Assembly (NCBI GenBank): GCA_050084985.1
Contig: JBITNC010000001.1
Location: 17,112,001 to 17,176,000, forward strand
Length of the DNA stretch: 64,000 nucleotides
Direction: 5' to 3'
Source: Nageia nagi
Lineage: Eukaryota; Pinophyta
This document shows positions 1 to 12,986 of this stretch, one piece after another; the first letter of the stretch is position 1, and the number at the start of each line of letters is the position of its first letter. The position numbers were made by a program, and so were the translations under genes. The notes below the pieces were generated by a model. That model searched no databases. It had not been told where the DNA came from and was given only the letters and a program-made list of their open reading frames with translations.

Positions 1-10
1 TCACCTTAAA

Positions 11-253
11 ATGTCTTCTAAGCATAGGAAAATAAGGCATCCTATTGCAAAGATGAAGGCAATTGAAAAAAGGAAGGCTCAACTTTGGAAGAAATCAAAA
101 AAGAAAGAAGAAGAAATCAAGTCAAAGAAATGGTCAATAATTGTTGAGAAAATTAACCATTCCATGAGATTTCTTCAAAATTATCATACAACTCAACCAA
201 ATGAGTTGATGGCCATTGAGATGGATCATCCTCTCGAGTTATACTATCCTTGA
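11..253 (+). other. Lysine-rich open frame of 80 codons, unknown
   Basis: A short open frame rich in Lys and Glu in its first 45 residues, with no domain I recognise. It lies upstream of the copia-1 gag start at 879, so it may be part of that element's long leader. The stretch from 254 to 878 is AT-rich and has no other coding signal. A chance frame is just as likely as a gene. Confidence 0.15.
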
Positions 254-489
254 GATATTTTGTGTTTTCTTATTACTCTTGTGTTAGAGTATGTTGAACA
301 AACTTGTATAAGCATTATAATGAAAAACTAACCACTCTAACATAAGGAAACTACTAACCCTTATTGTGTGATTGCTTTATTTTTTAGTGACTCTTTACAT
401 TGGAAAAATGCTCAAGCTTAAGGTAAATTTCACTAACCAACAATCATAGCTTAGATATTATAACCTACAACTATTTTAAAATGCACTTA

Positions 490-580
490 TAAGTTACTAA
501 CCCACAAAGTTACTAACTTGCAATGTTACTAACCTACAAAGTTACTAACTTGCAATTTTACTAACCATAAAGTTGCTAAG
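490..580 (+). repeat. Short tandem repeat, about 18 bp period
   Basis: About five imperfect copies of a unit built on GTTACTAAC followed by an A/C-rich spacer such as CTACAAA or TTGCAAT. It lies in the AT-rich sequence ahead of copia-1 gag. Confidence 0.6.
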
Positions 581-878
581 ATTAATAACCTATAAACTAC
601 TAATACAAACTACAAATTGCTACACAAATTTTTTTTACAAGTTTCTTACAATGATAAACAAGTTGGATAATCTTTATACAAATTACTTGAGCAAATTGAT
701 TAGTTACTTGGTTTGTTTGACAACTTGATCATCTTGCAATTTCTAGTTACTATGTGAAGTATTTTTTTACAAAATATAAATGATCCTTAATATTTTAATC
801 TAATGATTGATCAACTTGTAATTTTTTTAAAGAAAGTGTAATTCTTTATTAATCTAAATTGATCTTCTTAAGAAGAAA

Positions 879-3800
879 ATGGGTGAATCTTCTTTTACAC
901 CAAAGCATATCCTCAACGATTCCAATTATGGAATTTGGGAACCTAAGATGAAGGCAAAGCTTTAGGCTTTTAAGCTTTGAAAAACCATTAGTGAAGATAA
1001 ATTAGCTCCAAAAAAAGTAAGAGCCTTAGAAATCTACAACTATAAGAATGATTTGGCTACCTCAATGATCTTTCATGCTATTTCTGATGAGATCTTGCTT
1101 ATGATTTTGAATGTAACTTCTATAGAAGAAGCTTGGGATTGACTCAAGAAAATATATCTTGGGTCAAATTTCTCAAGGAGATTTACCATCCTCCAAAAAC
1201 TTCTACAAACTAATCAAGGGAAGGATGAAAGTGTTGCAATATTCTTGACCAATATCATTGACTTAGAACCCAACTTATGTCTTGCAGTTGTAATTGTATC
1301 AATGAAGAATTTATGATTTTCATCATCCTTCAAAGCCTCTCATCAAAATTTAATCACTTTGTGATTGTTATTAAAACTAGGCTTGATTATGAAAAGGAAT
1401 ATTTTTCTTTGGAGAATCTCTCTAGGCTCCTCTTAAAGCATGAAGAGATCATTAACAAGAAATTGTTGTGAACCACTTCAAAAGATCACAACATTGCTCT
1501 GGGAGTAACTAAGCCTCACTTCAAGAATAAGTATCATAAGAAGTACTCTCATGCTCATAAAAATGGTAGGAAAGGTGGAAAAATGAATCATGAAAGTAAT
1601 GGAAAATCAAAAAATGGTAAGGTCAAGTTTGATGGGAATTGTAGCTTTTACGGAATTTATGGCCACAAGGAGTCTCATTGCTTCAAGAAAAAGGAAGAGA
1701 AAAATGGAAAAGGGAAAAGTGAAATAAAACCAAATAAAAAGAAATAATAAAAGTTATTTTATTTGTGGCCTTTACTCCATGACTCACACTTATTCAAATA
1801 ATTAGATAGTAGATTCTAGATGTACTAACCATATGTGTTTTTAAAAAGATAAGTTTCAAAATTTTCACAAACACAAAAAGGATGGGGTTGTGATTGGTGA
1901 TAATGTTGTGCTTGAAGTTCATGGAATTGGGAGCACTTTGACACATGTTAAAGTGATTGAGAATGTAATTTATGTACCTCAACTAAAAATGAATCTTCTT
2001 TCAGTCATTCAAGTGGCAAGAAAATAATGTTTTTTGAGTTTACTTCTAACTCTTGGAGTATAAATAATGGTTTAGCCACTTTGGTAAAAGGCTCTATCAA
2101 AAATGATCTCTACATAGTTGATCAAGAGCCTATAAAAATATGCCTAGTCACAAATGTTTGCTACTAAAGGAAATCTTTAGCATCAAAGGTTAGGCCATAT
2201 CAATCATAAAAGCATTCAACTCATGAAAAATCAAAATATGGAAGGATTTTCTACAATCTCTCCCACCATTGGCCTTTGTGAGAATTGCATCTTAGGGAAG
2301 ATTAAAATGCAAAAGTTTGATAAGGATAAGGGAAAAAGGGCTCCTCAACTTCTCCAACTAATTCATTTGGACTTGATGGGCCCATTTTAAATTAAGTTGC
2401 TTAAAGGAGCTTCCTATGTTCTCACCTTCATAGATGACTTAAGTAGAATGACCTTTGTTTATCTACTTGAGCACAAAGATAAAACCTTTGAGATGTTCAA
2501 AGAATTCAAGGCCTTTCTTGAAAATCAAACCAACCTAAGGATCAAGATTCTTAGATTAGATAATGGGGGTGAGTACATTAACAATGAGTTCAATGAATTT
2601 TGTGTAAGGAATGGAATCAAAAGACAATTCACCATCCCTTATACCCCACAACAAAATGAAGTTTCAAAAAAGAAAGAATAGGTCTATAATGGAGATGGTT
2701 AGATGCATGTTGGGAAATCTTCTTAAATTTATTTAGGATGAAGTAGTAAATATAGCTATATATACCTTGAATAAGTGTCCCAGAAAATAGTTGAAGAAAA
2801 AACTCCTTATGAGGTATGGATAGGTAAGAAACCTAACATCTCTCATCTAAGAATTTTTGGTTATGAAGCCTTTTCCTTTATAGTTTTAGAAAAGAGGAAG
2901 AATTTAGATGATAAATTTAAGAAATGCATCTCTATGGGATATGATAGTCAACATAGAGGGTATAGGTTTTACTCTTATTTAGTAAAAGCAATGTTTATTT
3001 CAAGGTATGTGAAGTTCAATGAAGATCTTAGTGATTCTTCTTCAAGTCAAGCCCTTGAAGACCCTTCAAAATGTCCTATGTGGTTGGATCACAATTCAAA
3101 AAAGCCACCAAAAGTGTAAAATTCATAAAATTAAAGAATAATTAGAAGTATGACTTTGCATAAGTATCTTATTTCCAAGATTGAAGGTCATAATTAACCT
3201 TCTACCTTTATGAAGGATTCTAAACATTCTTATTGGATGGATGCTATGAAGATGGAATATGAAGCTCTTATGAAAAATAGAAGTAGGGACTTGGTTCCAT
3301 ATCCCAACATAAGAAATGTGATTAGAAATAAATGGGTTTTATAAAGTTAATTTCAACTCAAAAGGTGAGATTGAGAAATATAAGGCAAGGTTGGTGGCTA
3401 AAGGTTTTGCTCAAAAATATAGAATTGACTACAAGGAAACCTATGCTTTAGTTGAAAATATGTCTACAAGTATACTTATCCTTGCCCTTTTAGTAGCCCA
3501 AGGCTGGATGATATTCCAACTTGATGTGAAAAGTGTCTTTCTTAATGGTGATTTGTATGTGAGATCTACATGAGTCATCTTGAGGGGTTTGTTGTTCCTA
3601 GAAAAGAATCTCATGTGTGTAAGCCCTTGTAAGGACTTAAACAAGCACCAAGATATTAGTATGAAAATATTTCAAGACACTTTAAAGCTATTGGGTTCTC
3701 CAAATGCTATACAGATTCATATCTCTATGTCCTAAATGAAGGTAAATACTTGGTCTTGATCCTTCTCTATGTTGATGATCTTTTTATTATAAGAAATAAT

Positions 3801-4626
3801 ATGTGTATCATCAATGAGTGCATCTCCAAGCTTAAGTTAGAATATGAAATGATAGATATTGGTATTTTACATTACTATATTGGTATGTAAGTGTATCAAT
3901 ATAAGGATTGTACATACCTTAGTCAATCCAAATACATCTCAGATATTCTACAAAAGTTTGGTATGGAAGAATGCAAGCCTTTGGATATTCTTGTGTCTCC
4001 TAGAATCAAGTTAGAGATTGGATCTAACTCTCACTTAGAAGATGTTATAGCTTATTAGCAATCTCCTTTATCTGACTATATCTCATCTAGATATTTCTTT
4101 TGTAGTTAATCTAATGGAAAAGTTTATGCAGAAACTTTATGTTAAACATCTCTTTGTAGCTAAGAAAATATTTGTGATGACTATAAGTATTATACAATAG
4201 GTGATTATAAGTATGCTTGGCATTTTTTAATGACTTATAGTGCACCATGTGATGAGTTTATGGATGGAATTTATCTTATGGTGATATGAATGTATATATG
4301 ATGCATCTAACTGATCTTGTTTATAAGATGCTTGTAGCATGCAAGTTCCTTCTTGAAATTACATGTTACTTACTTTGGGTATGCAGGCTCATGGAAGCTC
4401 ATCATGTTGGATGACTACTACTTGTACATTGAAACCATTTATGGTTGATGATTGACGTATTATAAACCATTTGTTTAATGGTTATGTAGTTGAGCCTTGG
4501 CTAGATTATATTACTTCTCAAGATGTCAAGTTCTCATCTTTGATTGTATTTATTATGGAGGAGAACTCTCTTACACTCTTCTACTATCTTCTCTTCTCTC
4601 TACCCCAATATTACTTTAAGGGAGAG
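879..4626 (+). pseudogene. Copia-1: decayed Ty1/copia gag-pol
   Basis: Remains of a Ty1/copia polyprotein in the same family as the element at 12491-21978; the two align through gag, protease, integrase and reverse transcriptase. The gag start is at 879. Recognisable parts in order are a UBN2-type gag, a zinc-knuckle region near 1640-1690, a protease-like segment near 1805-1990, GAG-pre-integrase and integrase at about 2170-2690 and 2775-3119, and reverse transcriptase from about 3230 to 4060, including a YVDD-type site near 3770-3780. All frames are broken by stops and indels. The RNase H segment and the hairpin array present in copia-2 are missing: sequence equivalent to 21046 of copia-2 follows at about 4199. 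The 5' LTR is not in the window. The element is certainly inactive. Confidence 0.9.
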
Positions 4627-5136
4627 TGTTAGAATATATAATATCTTATTGTGTAAGTTGTCTTTAGGTGGTATCTAAGTATTAATAATCTTTTTATGTA
4701 ATTTCCTATTTTATCACAAAATACCTAAAAGTGATAAAGTAGTGGAAGACCTTGACTTCATCCCAGTATGACACTTGTCCATACTAACCCCATGTAAAGC
4801 TTGAGTTAAAAGATGAGTTAAGGTGAGGTTCTCACCTATAAATAAGGGGCATGGTCTTGTTATAAAACATTTGAATTTGAAGGTTTTTTATGCTCTTTGA
4901 GTGTAGGTTTATAGGAGGGGAGAATTCTAATGTTGTAAGAGAGTTTTATGAGTCTTGAGAAGTAATATATTCTTGCTTAGAGTGGATTACTCTCATCCTT
5001 GAGAGGAACCACTATACATAAAGGTATCATTTGTGTATGTGAATGTTTGAGAACATCCTTGTGTAATTGGCATACTTGTGTCATTGTTAAGGAGTATAGG
5101 ATCACTCTAAGGTGATCTTGGATGTAGGAGCTTTCA
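4627..5136 (+). mobile_element. Copia-1 3' LTR
   Basis: Begins TGTTAG directly after a purine tract (AAGGGAGAG) and contains a TATAAATA box at 4837-4844 in the usual U3 position. Its later half shares the blocks GTAAGAGAG and GAGGAACCAC with the copia-2 LTR and with the solo LTR at 10154-10655. The right end is placed at a CA near 5136 by analogy and is uncertain, because the partner LTR lies outside the window. Confidence 0.7.
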
Positions 5137-8100
5137 CCTTCTTACATGTAATATTTGTTAGATTAAAACTTGATTTGTCTATATTTTTGTATTGCAGGAA
5201 ATATAACTAAACATGATGAAAGAGAGTACTCAAACCAATAAGGCATTTAAATATGCATCAAAAATAAAACTCTTGTTGATTGTATTTATATCTATTCATA
5301 ACAATACTTATAATTAAGTAAAATGAAAGTACATTCTTAAATTAGAGAAGTAAGTATTTACAGAAAATAAAGTGAGTATGTAATAAGTCTACTTAATTGA
5401 ATGTACTATATTAAGCATACACAAATTAGAATAATTAGACTAAATTTAAACAATACAATTGATACTCAATGTTTCCAAAATAAAATAAGTAATTATGGAA
5501 ATGAAGATAATAATGGACAAAAGTAAGAATAATAAAATCATGTAAATTCATAATCCATAAAGAGAAAGAGTTGAGTGGATTAACCATCAGATTTTTTGTT
5601 TACTATCAAGTCCATCAATATGTAAATTTTTATAAATAAAATATTGAATGACATTTAATATTCTAACTTTATTAATTTCCATTTGATTTATAAAACTTGT
5701 AATACTCATTCATGTTTTACCAATGGGGAATTCCATTAGGGTGATTATATCCTTTTAGTAGTTGGATTTAAATCATATTTGAATGAAGAAATTATTTTAT
5801 AATATTTTTCAATATTGAAGAGGTATGTATTTCATTTTTTATTATTTTTAAAAGAAAATTTCTATGTATTGGTAATACTTGAATGTTATTTATTTAAAAT
5901 CATTAATTTGGGTATATAAAATAATTTTATTAATTGGATGGAAATATCAATGTTCTAATTTCAAATTTCAAAATAAAGGTCACTAAATCCTCTTAATTAT
6001 TTTTCAAGGTGTAAAAGAAGGTCTCAAAAGCATTTCAAATTACTATCACCTATATGATTAGGGTACTTTCAAGAATAAAGCCCTCCACACCCATGATGAT
6101 GAAGCTTCCTACAATCGCATTGCAAACCCTTTCTAGAGAAGCCAATGTTTAAAGAACCATAACTATTACTCTACAAACCTCACATGCTCACTAAGATAGT
6201 TATTTTAAAGATAATTCATCAAGAATGATATTTAAAGAATTTCAAGATACGTTGGAGGCCATTTCACATTGAAACATCACATTTTAAGCCAAATTAGAGA
6301 ATGAAAAACTAATATTTGAGATCTCAAAGTCATCAACAACCCTCATAACTCTCACGTTCATAAAAACCTCATAGAACAAGACCACTATTAGGATTATCTC
6401 AAGTTAGCTCAATAGTCAAAATAAGCTATTGGTTAATTTCATAAGGTAGAATGTAGTAAAATGACTTAGAAAAGTCAATGCCTTTATTTTTGAAATGAGA
6501 AGGATAAAATGATCATAAATTCTAATTTTATTGATAGCTATTAAGATAGGTTTTGTATTTACAAAGGTATAATGTTGTGGAAGAATAAGGAAAGGATCAT
6601 TAATTTTTTGAAGAGGTAACATATTCTCACTCTAAAAAGGGGCTAGGATTAATGAAAGTAAAAAAATGATGAAGGATATGAAGAATATTATTTCTCTTAA
6701 TTATCTATAATTTTGAGATCAATCAATATGGAAGAATTATCAGTTCAACTTCTAGGTTTGATAACAAAGGAAGGTCAACATTCTAAGGAGATTTTATTGG
6801 ATATATTTACTAATGAGGAACCCTTACTTGAATTCCTTAGAACCAAATCATAATTTCTAAGATCCCATAAAAAGAGGAGCTCATAATAAGTACTTAGTGG
6901 TCATGCTTAGTTTGGATGTGAAGAAAAGAAAGACAACAAAAAGCATGAATTAAGTGTGACTGAAGAAGAGGATCATCAAGATAACACAAGTTCTTAGTTG
7001 TTCCATTAAATCAATTTAGTTTTATATTAGTAGTAGTAGGTAAGTAGGTAGAGATGAAAGTACCTACATGAAGCAATTTGTGGTGTAGGGTTAATAGTCT
7101 TACTTACCACATGTCAATTAAGAGATGAATCCACCTTACTAAATGATCTAGCAAGTAGTTAAATATATTTTTTTGGTGCTTTTTGATCCAAAAACATGGT
7201 GGATGTTGTAGTAAAAAGAAACATAGGGAAATATTTTGATTGCCATAACCAACTAAGTATCAAAGAGTCAAGATAATGTAAATAGTGGTAAGGTCCAACA
7301 AGTACAGCAGGGAATTTCACTTCCCTCCCTTTTTATCTAACTAATGAATAGACTTATTGAAGAGAAAAGTTTATTATTATCTTTCAATCTAACTAAGATA
7401 AAATGTTAACTTAGGCTTTTTGGAATGCCTTGAAAATATATAAGGTCAGATGATAATGGGATAACAAGCTTATATAATTTTTTGTAATCCATCTCAATTT
7501 GACTTGAGAAAGAAAACTTAGTTTTTATTTTATTATGAATGAAAAAGGTTTTAAAAAATAACTAACTTATATCATTTTCTAGGATGAGAAAAGATTTTAA
7601 CAAATGACAAGAAGGCTAATAAAATCCAATTTGATAAAACTAAGAAAATATGGAAGTGTGATACTAGAGGTGATTTTTCATGATGAACTATCAAAGATAA
7701 AAATTGGTCTCACAATGTTCTAGAAAAGATGTAAGATGATTAGAAATGGATAAAGATTAAAAAGAAAAAATAAATTAGACATTGTGTATTTGTTAAGATT
7801 ATTTAAGTAACAACTATCTCCTTCATATTCAAACTACCAGAATTGATCTTTGAAGTCATTGGCCACTATGAATTTGAAATCAAGTGAAGTGATCATTAAT
7901 TTATCATCAAGGGGAATATATAAAAACCTTTGAATGGTAAAATAGAGAATTTCCATTCTTGATTTTTGAATCAAAGAAGTATGAGAAGACTTTAAAATCA
8001 ATAAATTTGATTCAAGCTTAGTTGAAACCATAACAGCAAGGTATGAATAATCAAATAATAACTTTAGCACCAAGATAACTCTTCGAATATGTTACTAATA

Positions 8101-8544
8101 AGTTTATAAGATTGCTTCATAGAGCTATAAGAGAATATTTAGATGAGAAATTTTGAACTCTCTTACTATGAATTGGAGATAATGTTAGAATTTGATGGAT
8201 TTTAGTGATTAGTGATTCATTGATAACATAACTAATTATAGTTAGAGATACTTAAGAGTTGTACATAAACTTATATTTTGTATTTTTGTTATTACAAGTA
8301 AAAAAAATATCCAAAGCGTTGGGAATAAAAGAACTTATTTTAAATTCAAATGTAACAGTCTATATGGTGTATCCCAAATGGAACAATAAGAATATATATG
8401 AGGATTTAAGAATGTAAAATGATAATTGGAAGTTCACAGACTATAAAGAACTGAAAGGGCCAAGTTTATATAATTCTTAATATACCATTGATGTTATCAA
8501 ATATCATACATATATATTTTTTTAAAGAGTTAGATGATTCTTAC
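5137..8544. other. AT-rich spacer, no supported gene
   Basis: About 3.4 kb of AT-rich sequence in which every frame is short and closed often. I see no domain, LTR or tRNA-like signal. It probably consists of old, unrecognisable repeats. Confidence 0.5.
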
Positions 8545-8552
8545 ATCTAAGT

Positions 8553-8883
8553 GCTGGTATAGGTCAATTAGGGTTTCTTATGTAGTAGGTTATAGGACTC
8601 CCCATTACATGCACATGGATATAGAATCCTTATAACTTTACCCTAAAGTTTTAGTCATGAGGCATTGGTGTAGTGGTAAGGTCTATTGGTTTCCCTCTGG
8701 GAGGTCAAGGTTTCCAATCCCACAAGCCAAAGAGAGGAAACTATGCCCATGTGGAGTAATAAAAAAAGTGAAATTCAAGGTGCTAGTAGAGGTCAACTAG
8801 GGTTTCCTACGTAGTATGTTATAAGACTCCCTATTACATGCACATGGATATAGAATCCTTGGAACATTACCCTAAAGTTTTTA
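8553..8883 (+). repeat. Direct repeat (two copies of ~100 bp) flanking a SINE head
   Basis: Two diverged copies, at 8553-8653 and 8788-8883, share blocks such as TAGGGTTTC and CATGCACATGGATATAGAAT. The tRNA-like sequence at 8655-8765 lies between them. The arrangement suggests tandem SINE copies, each made of a tRNA-like head and a shared body. Confidence 0.65.
8655..8765 (+). mobile_element. tRNA-derived SINE head
   Basis: An internal RNA polymerase III promoter is visible: an A-box-like TGGTGTAGTGG at 8666-8676 and a B-box-like GGTTTCCAATCC at 8709-8720, spaced as in a tRNA. The sequence between them does not fold into a clear cloverleaf, so this is a tRNA-derived SINE rather than a tRNA gene. 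Confidence 0.5.
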
Positions 8884-8889
8884 TCCCCT

Positions 8890-8985
8890 TGGGGATACCA
8901 CATCAGTTGGTGCATGTCTTATAGTTGGGACGTTCTAGGTTCAAATCACCTATTTGTTGTAGTACTTATCATGCATGCATGAATG
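8890..8985 (+). mobile_element. Second tRNA-like SINE head
   Basis: A second tRNA-like block follows the second body copy. GTTGGTGCATG near 8906 resembles an A box and GGTTCAAATCA at 8938-8949 is a good B box. It differs in sequence from the head at 8655, so it may come from another SINE family. Confidence 0.4.
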
Positions 8986-9089
8986 ATTTGAATATAAAGA
9001 GGTTAGAATTTTGTTCAAAAATCTATAGGGTGGTTAATTAGTAGAAATCCTTCAAAACACGTATAAAAATAGGCTTCTTAAAAAAAACC

Positions 9090-9270
9090 CTATTTTACCC
9101 CTCCATGTTAAATTTATTAAACACCTTATTTTTAAGACTTACTACCTCCCCTCCAATCCCCCAACCTCAACTATGCACCCCTTACTCCTCCCCATCATCC
9201 CACCCCTCTTTTTTTAATTACACCTACCCTCCCTTATTTTTAAATACCCCTACCCCCTCCCTTTATATAA
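9090..9270 (+). other. Pyrimidine-rich tract
   Basis: A strand-asymmetric stretch of C and T runs on the plus strand, with very few G. It can be read without stops for about 80 codons, but the composition (Pro, Ser, Thr, Leu, Tyr) is what such a tract encodes by default. No gene is supported. Confidence 0.4.
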
Positions 9271-9659
9271 TACTTACTGATATATTGCTATTTGAACTAG
9301 ATATTAAAAATACCCTTGCATTTTCACATATGGTATTTACCATTTTCTAACAGTGATCCCCTTGTGCAAAAATCCATCCTCCAAATTAATCGAAAAAACC
9401 CAAAACCATGGTTGATGAATTATCATTCTATTCTCTTGGGTTAATGAACCTAGTAAAATAATATGATCATGAAGGCAAAATTAATCAATATTACAAAGAA
9501 AAATTTTAATATTTTTTTAAATATAAATCTTTGGGAAATATATAAAGATACAAAAATGTGATCTCAGAAGTAGAAATTCATGAAATTTCCATACCAATAA
9601 AAAAGGAGTAGGAAATAAAAGAAAAAGAGAAATGAAAAGATAAGGCTCTTACATCGCCT

Positions 9660-11999
9660 ATGAATTTTGAGTTGATGCACATATCTACAATTATTCTCAA
9701 GTTGAATTTGTAGTTGGAGAACCTACAAACTATGTTGATATGTCATATCTTGATTAATTTAGGTTTATGAATGATAATAACATCATGGAGATAGTAAGAG
9801 AGGAACCTTCACTAGAAATATCAAAAGGAGATAGTGAAATTGATGAAATGATCAATGAAGTGTTGCAAGCATTTCAAGATTATCAAAACTAAAATGAAGT
9901 ACTAATTCCCATGGAAATTGAAGATGGCCCTAATGAAGAAAGCATAAAATATTAGATAGATCTTATTCTAAAAATAAAAGTGAAAAAAAAATTATCGAAT
10001 CATGAAGAAAGTATCGATAAAGGAGATGATAAAGCAAATGGCGATGATGATAGCAACAATCATAGTAGTAATAGTAATGAAAGTGAAGATGCCCCAAAAA
10101 ATGAAAAAAGGAATATGATAATGATATCATCAATATTCAAAACTCCAATGAAGTGTTGGAATGTATAATGCATTATTGTAAAGATTTTGTAATAATCTTC
10201 TATGTAAGTTCGCTAATACTTAAGGGTATCATTTGATACCTTAAGTATTTTAGTGAATATGATAATGTAACTTGTCCTACACTCCATGTCATGAGCATGC
10301 CCCTTGGGTAAAAGGATGTGCATGTCATGCTTTTGTACATTGGATAAAAGGGTGATCCAAAGAGGGATTTTGGCCTATAAATAGAAGGCTCCCTCTTTGT
10401 GATCACACACCAATTTGTGGAGTAAAGTTGTGCTAGAGGATAGTGTTTAGGAGTTGAGATTAGGAAGATTGTAAGAGAGTTGTATTTGTGATTAAAGTAA
10501 ATATCTAGTTAGTGGATGTACTCCTAGTTGGAGGAACCACTTACATCTTGTGTTATCTTTGTGAGATTGCTATGTGAGTTTGTTATATGTGTATTGTAAG
10601 CTTTCATATGATCTTTAGAGCTTAGAGTTGTTCATGTTATAGTGTAATTATTTCATGAAGAAGATGAAAATAGACATGTAATGATGGTTGAAGAAAAAGT
10701 TGATAACCCTATAACTAGTTTAGTAGCTTACAATACCTCTTCAAATATTGATGAGATGGAAATAGGATATGAGATTGAGTAGGATGTAGTACTTATACTT
10801 CAAGATAGAAGAGAAAACCCCTCATGTAAAACCAAGATAACATTTTTTAAGTCAACTTCTTAAAAAAAATATAAAGTGTTAAGAAGCAGATATCTTTAGC
10901 CTTGAGGAATGCCCAAAAGAAAAGCAGTTGAAGTTAGGGCGGTAATGGAGATGACCTAGGTGATAATGATAAAATAATAATAAAAGAGAAGATAGGAAGA
11001 ACACAACCAAGTTGTGTAGAAAAATGTAAAAAAAAATAGAGGTTATTAAATATCTACTTCAGGAGGAATCCTCTCAATAAGTTAATGATGACACCTAGTT
11101 ATCCAGAGTTGACCTAAATGCATATTTAAAATTTTTGAAAGATGTGAGTGTTAGTGAAGATTAAGATGAAGATGAAAATGAAACTGATAATGAACTTTCT
11201 ATTGTACCCAACAAATCAAATGTGCCTTGTAATAATCTATATAGCTTCATTGATATTAATAGAGCTTCCAAAAATATTATGCTAAAAAATCCTTATTAGT
11301 AAGAAGAGGTTAAAAGATAAGTCAATCAAAATTAGTACTAAAGAATTGGATGTTAGCCTAATTGATGTCAATGGAGGATCATATATGGAAAAAAGTGGAC
11401 TATAATATATTCAATATTTAGTAAATAAATACAAAAATAAGGTAAATGTTTTCAAGAAAGAATTAAAGAAATAATAATCCAAATACAAAAGACTCAATTT
11501 TGAACCTAAAATTTTGCAACTATAATACCATAAAGGTAATTATTTTTCAAGAAACCTTGAATCTTTTATTGAACATGTTATTTCAACTTTTGATAAAGCC
11601 TATGATTCTTTCATCAAGATGGTTACTTTGAAGAAAGATGTTGAAAAAACCAAGAGCAAAATTACTTCCTCTATCTAAAGTTTGATTGTTCATAAAGATG
11701 TTATGAAGGAAATAAAAAAGTTATTAGAGAAAAAGATTCATCATGGAGTACAACATCGACAATGCAATCACTACTTCTTATTTGATTGGTTATCCTTAAT
11801 GACTAGAAAATGCTTAATAATAAAATAAAAAGTTAAAACTACACATAATGAATCAATGAATATATTTTTTGTAATACCCATCATGTACTTTGATACTAAT
11901 GCTTGCATCGATAAAAACCAATTGAGTGTAGAATTCAAAGATATGGTTGAAGGATAACTCCAAATAGAAGAACTTGACCTTCTTTAAGATGTTACATAT
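9660..11999 (+). pseudogene. Decayed acidic/coiled-coil coding sequence, left part
   Basis: Fragments of charged coding sequence rich in Glu, Asp, Lys and Asn, including an Asp/Asn/Ser-rich stretch at 9980-10130 and a Lys/Glu coiled-coil-like stretch around 11540-11760. I do not recognise the family. It is split by the solo LTR at 10154-10655: if the LTR and one TGAAG copy are ignored, the reading frame continues across the join without a stop. It is then cut at 11999 by the gypsy insertion and may resume at about 26672 after an acceptor-like TTTTGTAG. It could be a second protein of a DNA transposon or a host-derived pseudogene. Several stops show that it is dead. Confidence 0.4.
10154..10655 (+). 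mobile_element. Solo LTR related to copia-2
   Basis: A 502-bp LTR without internal sequence. It begins TGTTGGAATG, ends TTTCA, and is flanked by a perfect 5-bp target duplication TGAAG (10149-10153 and 10656-10660). It has TATAAATA at 10376-10383 and shares the order of blocks with the copia-2 LTR: a dyad in U3, the TATA box, GTAAGAGAG, then the GTGGATGTACTCC...GAGGAACCAC stem-loop. The most likely origin is unequal recombination between the two LTRs of a complete element. Confidence 0.85.
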
Positions 12000-12409
12000 T
12001 GTTAGGATCCCATATCCTAACATTTTAGTGTTAGCATTAGTTATTTTAATTAAATTATCAACCTATATTATAAATTGTAATATTGTAATTATAAGGATAC
12101 GGCCCGATTTTGCATTACTATTAGGGTTAGGTTTAGTATATTATAAATAGGCAAAAGTGTGTGGAGAAATGGATCTTGAACATTATTTTCACTTTTGGAA
12201 TTGTAAGGAGGTAGCCCCTTCAAAGCAACCTGTAATTCTATTACTATTTAGTAAAATCCTATTCTTATTTGCTTATTGTTGCTATTTCATGTTCTATTAT
12301 CAATGCCTACTCTGTTATTTCCATTAGATTAGTTTTCATTTTCCTATTCAAATTGATATTCATTTACATTTTTGTAATATTTCCCTTTCATATATGTAGC
12401 ATCATATCA
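12000..12409 (+). mobile_element. Gypsy 5' LTR
   Basis: Starts TGTTAGGATCC and ends ATCA. TATAAATA is at 12142-12149. It aligns end to end with 26225-26634 with about 42 differences and no obvious indel. Confidence 0.9.
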
Positions 12410-12411
12410 TC

Positions 12412-12423
12412 TGGTATCAAAGC
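12412..12423 (+). promoter_or_regulatory. Gypsy primer binding site
   Basis: TGGTATCAAAGC two bases after the LTR end is the usual plant retrotransposon site complementary to the 3' end of initiator methionine tRNA, with one mismatch to the commoner TGGTATCAGAGC. Confidence 0.8.
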
Positions 12424-12490
12424 TCTTTCTAGGGCCATTCTACTATAGGAAAAAAAAATTCTTAGAGGTGTAAACTAGAAACCATGTACT

Positions 12491-12984
12491 TGTTAGAATT
12501 TGTAATGAAATATTGTGAATATCTAAACTCCTTGTAAGTTCAATTAATCACTTAAAGGATATGTAGATACCTTAAGGGATTAATTGAATTCTTTATTATG
12601 TGTGGACTTTGACCTAACCATGGGGTTAGTTGGTAGGTTAAAGTTAGGTCACACATTTATTGTAACCCTAACCTAACCCTTGGGTTAAAAGGAGGTTAGG
12701 GAGGTGCTCTCAAGCTATAAATAGAGGGCCTCTCCTCTTGTAAACACATCTAAGTTTTGGAGTAATATTACTCTACTTGGTTGTGTAGGAGAGAGCAAGA
12801 GAATAGTTGTAAGAGAGGCATAGATTGAGAATAGAGAACTAGTTGTGGATGTACTCCCAAGGAGGGAGGAACCACATTATATTGGTGTCATATTGTGTGA
12901 ATGATGTTCTTAGAATTGTAGATGATGAATGATTTATCTTCCTAGTCTTGGACCTTAGGAATTAGATCTAGGCTAATTCCATCA
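12491..12984 (+). mobile_element. Copia-2 5' LTR
   Basis: Starts TGTTAG and ends ATCA. It contains a 50-bp dyad at 12539-12588, TATAAATA at 12716-12723 and a stem-loop at 12844-12876. It pairs with 21485-21978 at equal length. Confidence 0.95.
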
Positions 12985-12986
12985 AG

